60,019 bases of DNA from Lysobacteraceae bacterium PS02340 (GTDB lineage Bacteria > Pseudomonadota > Gammaproteobacteria > Xanthomonadales > Xanthomonadaceae), in NCBI GenBank assembly GCA_029959605.1, contig JASCOC010000017.1, forward strand, positions 1 to 60,019. The letters run 5' to 3'. Shown here in pieces: positions 58,216 to 60,019 of this stretch. Both the position numbers and the translations under genes were made by a program. The stretch's first letter is position 1. Each line of letters starts with the position of its first letter. The notes below the pieces were generated by a model. It saw nothing but the letters and a program-made list of their open reading frames with translations. It had not been told where the DNA came from and ran no database searches.

Positions 58216-58377
58216 GCTGTTGGCCTCCTCACGGTTTCCCCTGACCCGCATCATCGCGGGCCATCTCCCTCAGAAGCAAGTCCCGCGCCAGCGTCGGGTA
58301 GAAACCTGACACGTCTGGCGAGGCTCGCCCGATGGTGAACGACCGGAGCAGCTGCCGCCGGACGGCAGCAACTGACC

Positions 58378-59898
<1,521 letters not shown>

Positions 59899-59932
59899 GG
59901 GTGTGCTTCGTTCGGATGCGAGGGGGAAATCA

Positions 59933-60019
59933 CGCGCGACCGGAGCGGCCGGTCGCGCGGTGGGGGCGCGCCGCCGCGGGGGGGGGGGGGGGGCACCCCC
60001 CGCGGCGGGGGTGGGGGAC
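59933..60019. other. Hairpin upstream of lysS, then low-complexity end of sequence
   Basis: CGCGCGACCGG (59933-59943) pairs with CCGGTCGCGCG (59949-59959), a likely end-of-gene hairpin for whatever precedes lysS. From about 59960 the sequence becomes almost pure G/C, with a run of more than fifteen G and self-complementary GC blocks. This looks like a contig end or unreliable base calls, not biology. Confidence 0.65.

Overview
This 60 kb window is high-GC, densely coding chromosomal DNA from a gammaproteobacterium of the Xanthomonadaceae (Lysobacter/Luteimonas/Xanthomonas relatives). The strongest evidence is the complete DSF quorum-sensing block rpfB-rpfF / rpfC-rpfG followed by lysS at the right end. 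An inverted-domain fatty-oxidation protein, a DksA homologue with a long basic tail, an N-terminal rhodanese-MoeB fusion and Xanthomonadaceae-type intergenic hairpin repeats agree with this. Small stop/start overlaps (ATGA or GTGA) are common, so many genes form translationally coupled operons. I see no rRNA, tRNA, CRISPR array, prophage or transposase. The last ~55 bases are G homopolymer and look like a contig end.

Layout. 1-3330 (+): an exported hypothetical protein, then nudJ-mnmA-hflD and a histidine phosphatase. 3546-6137 (-): acnB. 6185-6909 (-): an AbrB/PIN toxin-antitoxin pair with a clear promoter and operator. 6989-12388 (-): OprO/P-like porin, ABC permease, ATPase, lipoprotein binding protein and a PrpF-family isomerase, divergent from a LysR regulator at 12497-13396 (+), which is followed by acnA (+). 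16591-22366 (-): DUF2272 protein, moeB, then der-mobA-moeA. 22743-27938 (-): ndk-rlmN-pilF-rodZ-yfgM-bamB. 28124-32496 (+): a PsrA-like TetR regulator with its operator, then a two-gene beta-oxidation unit. 32709-36491 (-): OmpA lipoprotein, wax-ester synthase-like acyltransferase, photolyase. 36689-38394 (+): sufE and an MFS exporter. 38470-39501 (-): cysteine-less DksA. 39614-42111 (+): yidD, dihydroorotase, M23 peptidase. 42352-48304 (-): folE2; a phytoene-synthase-like gene, mupP, ubiG, mtaD and an exported protein; then efp. 48398-51546 (+): epmB and a FimX-like degenerate GGDEF/EAL protein. 51577-52044 (-): NTF2-like lipoprotein. 52215-54977 (+): rpfB, rpfF. 54999-59898 (-): rpfC, rpfG, lysS.

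Most of the window is conserved housekeeping. The least explained locus is 6989-13396: porin, ABC importer and PrpF-type isomerase under a LysR gene, with two identical perfect ATTGAT-N11-ATCAAT boxes at the two divergent starts and acnA next door. I propose, as inference, import of an unsaturated polycarboxylate (trans-aconitate, or an aromatic-catabolism intermediate such as 4-oxalomesaconate) that PrpF isomerises and central metabolism consumes. Lipid signalling is a second theme: rpfB/rpfF make and handle DSF, RpfC/RpfG convert it to c-di-GMP turnover, and a FimX-type c-di-GMP receptor and a PsrA-fad unit lie in the same window.
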